Source: NORP240 sp942492445 (lineage in GTDB: Bacteria > Pseudomonadota > Gammaproteobacteria > Pseudomonadales > Pseudohongiellaceae). From it: a stretch of DNA of 39,041 nucleotides. The notes beneath the pieces were generated by a model. It worked only from the letters and a program-made list of their open reading frames with translations. It did not search any database and was not told the origin of the DNA. Each line of letters begins with the position of its first letter. Positions within the stretch are counted from its first letter, which is position 1. Shown here piece after piece: positions 37,968 through 39,041 of this stretch. Location: contig CALOEW010000028.1 of the NCBI GenBank assembly GCA_942492445.1, forward strand, positions 1 through 39,041, written 5' to 3'. Both the position numbers and the translations under genes were made by a program.

Positions 37968-38010
37968 GGTCAGGGGATTTTCTGTGACTGCAACCGTATC
38001 ATTTGATGTC

Positions 38011-38040
38011 AGGGAATCTCTGGTTAAAACAGCGCGGTAA
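38011..38040. repeat. dispersed repeat, short fragment
   Basis: AGGGAATCTCTGGTTAAAAC then AGCGCGGTAA. It matches the left end motif GGGAACCTCTGATTAA at most positions, between the dehydrogenase and methyltransferase genes. It is a single end only. Confidence 0.5.
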
Positions 38041-38095
38041 ATTTTGACTGGCTGGCGTGCCTGACGTCATTAAAACCGATTCCCGGCTTTCCTGC

Positions 38096-38977
38096 TTACA
38101 GTGGCTTTTCAAAAACCAGAACGAATCGATCAGTTCTACCGCTCAGGTCCTCGTCGAAAACGATGCGCCCCGGATCATCTGCCGCATTACGCAGGGCAGA
38201 GGAGGATGTGACGAATCGGAATCCACTGGCTTCGACGTCTTTCCTGGCCAGGCCCTCATCCAGCCGGTGCAGGTCAGCGACAAGGTCGGGTGCCATTCCC
38301 GGCTCACCGGCATGATCGACCACGACGAATCGACCACCCGGCTTCAGCGCCCCGAAAACCTGCTCCAGAAAATAGCTCACGTTTGCGGGTTCGCCTACCG
38401 GCACATATTCCCGGCCGTTATAGCGATTGGGCACAACATAGAGGTCATGCAACGCCATGACGATCAGGGCTGCATCGACAGATTCAGGTGCCAGGTCAAG
38501 GTTGATTCCATTGGTGGTATGGCGATCGATATTGCCGGGATCCCGGCCGGTAAAACGATCGGTCAAGCCGTTGATTCCCCAGGCCTCAAAGCCCATGTTG
38601 TTGTGCAGCACCGCCTCTCCGTCAGGGCCCAGTACCCGGGCGAGCAATTCGCTGTAGTAGCCGCCACCGGCAAAGATATCCACGACGCGGTCACCCGTCT
38701 CCAGACCCAGCAACGGGATTATCTTCTCAGGCCGGCTGCGACTGTCCCGGTCGATATCCGCCTGCAGTCTGCCTGGCTGGTTCATGGCCGATACCACGAC
38801 AGCCTCATCGACTTCGCCCGCACGCGGGCCGGTGGCAGCGAGGGCCAACACCAGGGCAGCAACCAGACGGAGGATTACACCGGCTGCCTGCCTTCCGGGT
38901 TCCGGAAAATGACTGGCGGCCAGCGGTTTACTGCCAGGCCTTCCGTATGCCAGCTGCGCTAATCCCGTTCTGACCAT
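38096..38977 (-). CDS. exported class I methyltransferase-fold protein
   Basis: 293 residues. GAGGAG lies about 9 bases upstream of the ATG. The N-terminus has a basic region and a hydrophobic core (about 34-49, RLVAALVLALAATG) ending near RAG, so it should be exported. The rest is a SAM-dependent methyltransferase fold: VVDIFAGGGYYSELLARVLG (motif I, 98-117), DAALIVMALHDLY, LKPGGRFVVVDHAGEPG. SAM is not known to be available in the periplasm, so the role of such exported members is unclear; a family of predicted periplasmic methyltransferases is known from genomes. Alternatively the start is later and the protein is cytoplasmic. Confidence 0.82.
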   Translation of the reverse strand: MVRTGLAQLAYGRPGSKPLAASHFPEPGRQAAGVILRLVAALVLALAATGPRAGEVDEAVVVSAMNQPGRLQADIDRDSRSRPEKIIPLLGLETGDRVVDIFAGGGYYSELLARVLGPDGEAVLHNNMGFEAWGINGLTDRFTGRDPGNIDRHTTNGINLDLAPESVDAALIVMALHDLYVVPNRYNGREYVPVGEPANVSYFLEQVFGALKPGGRFVVVDHAGEPGMAPDLVADLHRLDEGLARKDVEASGFRFVTSSSALRNAADDPGRIVFDEDLSGRTDRFVLVFEKPL

Positions 38978-39002
38978 GGCCTGGAACTCCTCTTCCTATC
39001 TC

Positions 39003-39041
39003 TGGAACCTCTGGTTGATTATGGCACGGCCCTTTCTCTGT
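39003..39041. repeat. dispersed repeat copy at window edge (partial)
   Basis: GGAACCTCTGGTTGATTATG followed by GCACGGCCC, matching the repeat left end; it continues past the window. Confidence 0.5.

Overview
The window looks like chromosomal DNA of a moderately GC-rich Gram-negative bacterium, most likely a gammaproteobacterium. This is inferred from the gene content: an outer-membrane TonB-dependent receptor, porin-like and beta-barrel proteins, periplasmic c-type cytochromes, a tryptophan-tryptophylquinone (TTQ) amine dehydrogenase, a PEP-CTERM protein and Shine-Dalgarno-led genes with frequent start/stop overlaps. I see no rRNA, tRNA, CRISPR array, transposase, integrase or phage gene. It reads as 27 protein genes in short, mixed-orientation operons, separated by intergenic spaces that repeatedly hold one family of short palindrome-ended repeats.

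Left part (1-3732, minus strand): an aromatic amine dehydrogenase operon, aauB-aauE-aauD-aauA, followed by two tandem monohaem cytochromes c, the last cut by the window edge. The small subunit has the TTQ tryptophans and catalytic Asp at the residue numbers known for the Alcaligenes faecalis enzyme. Next (4805-9764, plus) come a TonB-dependent receptor with one apparent frameshift and a TPR-sulfotransferase, then a small periplasmic TPR protein. From 11091 to 14920 (minus) are a membrane-embedded spermidine-synthase-like protein and a polytopic, glycosyltransferase-C-like protein. The former is disrupted by a run of 54 T and several small indels, which look like sequence errors.

Middle (15189-25049): a small Cys/His-rich exported protein and a multicopper oxidase with an unusual C-terminal beta-barrel-like extension (copper handling); a class V aminotransferase and a GntP-type permease; a nuclease-fold protein whose catalytic His is replaced; and, convergent to it, a large FAD/Fe-S 2-hydroxyacid dehydrogenase. 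The aminotransferase, permease and oxidase could form a hydroxyacid/glyoxylate/serine module, but this rests on context.

Right part (25375-38977): a DUF1800-DUF1501 secreted pair; a PEP-CTERM von Willebrand-like (DUF1194) protein with a clear intrinsic terminator; a second TPR-sulfotransferase convergent with a two-gene operon of a glutamine-dependent amidotransferase (AsnB-like) and an unassigned PP-loop/Cys-cluster protein; a haem lipoprotein translationally coupled to an outer-membrane porin-like protein; an NAD-dependent 2-hydroxyacid dehydrogenase; and an exported methyltransferase-fold protein.

The best candidates for something undescribed are the AsnB/PP-loop pair beside the TPR-sulfotransferase, the multicopper oxidase-barrel fusion, the duplicated cytochromes of the amine dehydrogenase operon, and the dense family of extragenic palindromic elements (about ten traces in 39 kb).
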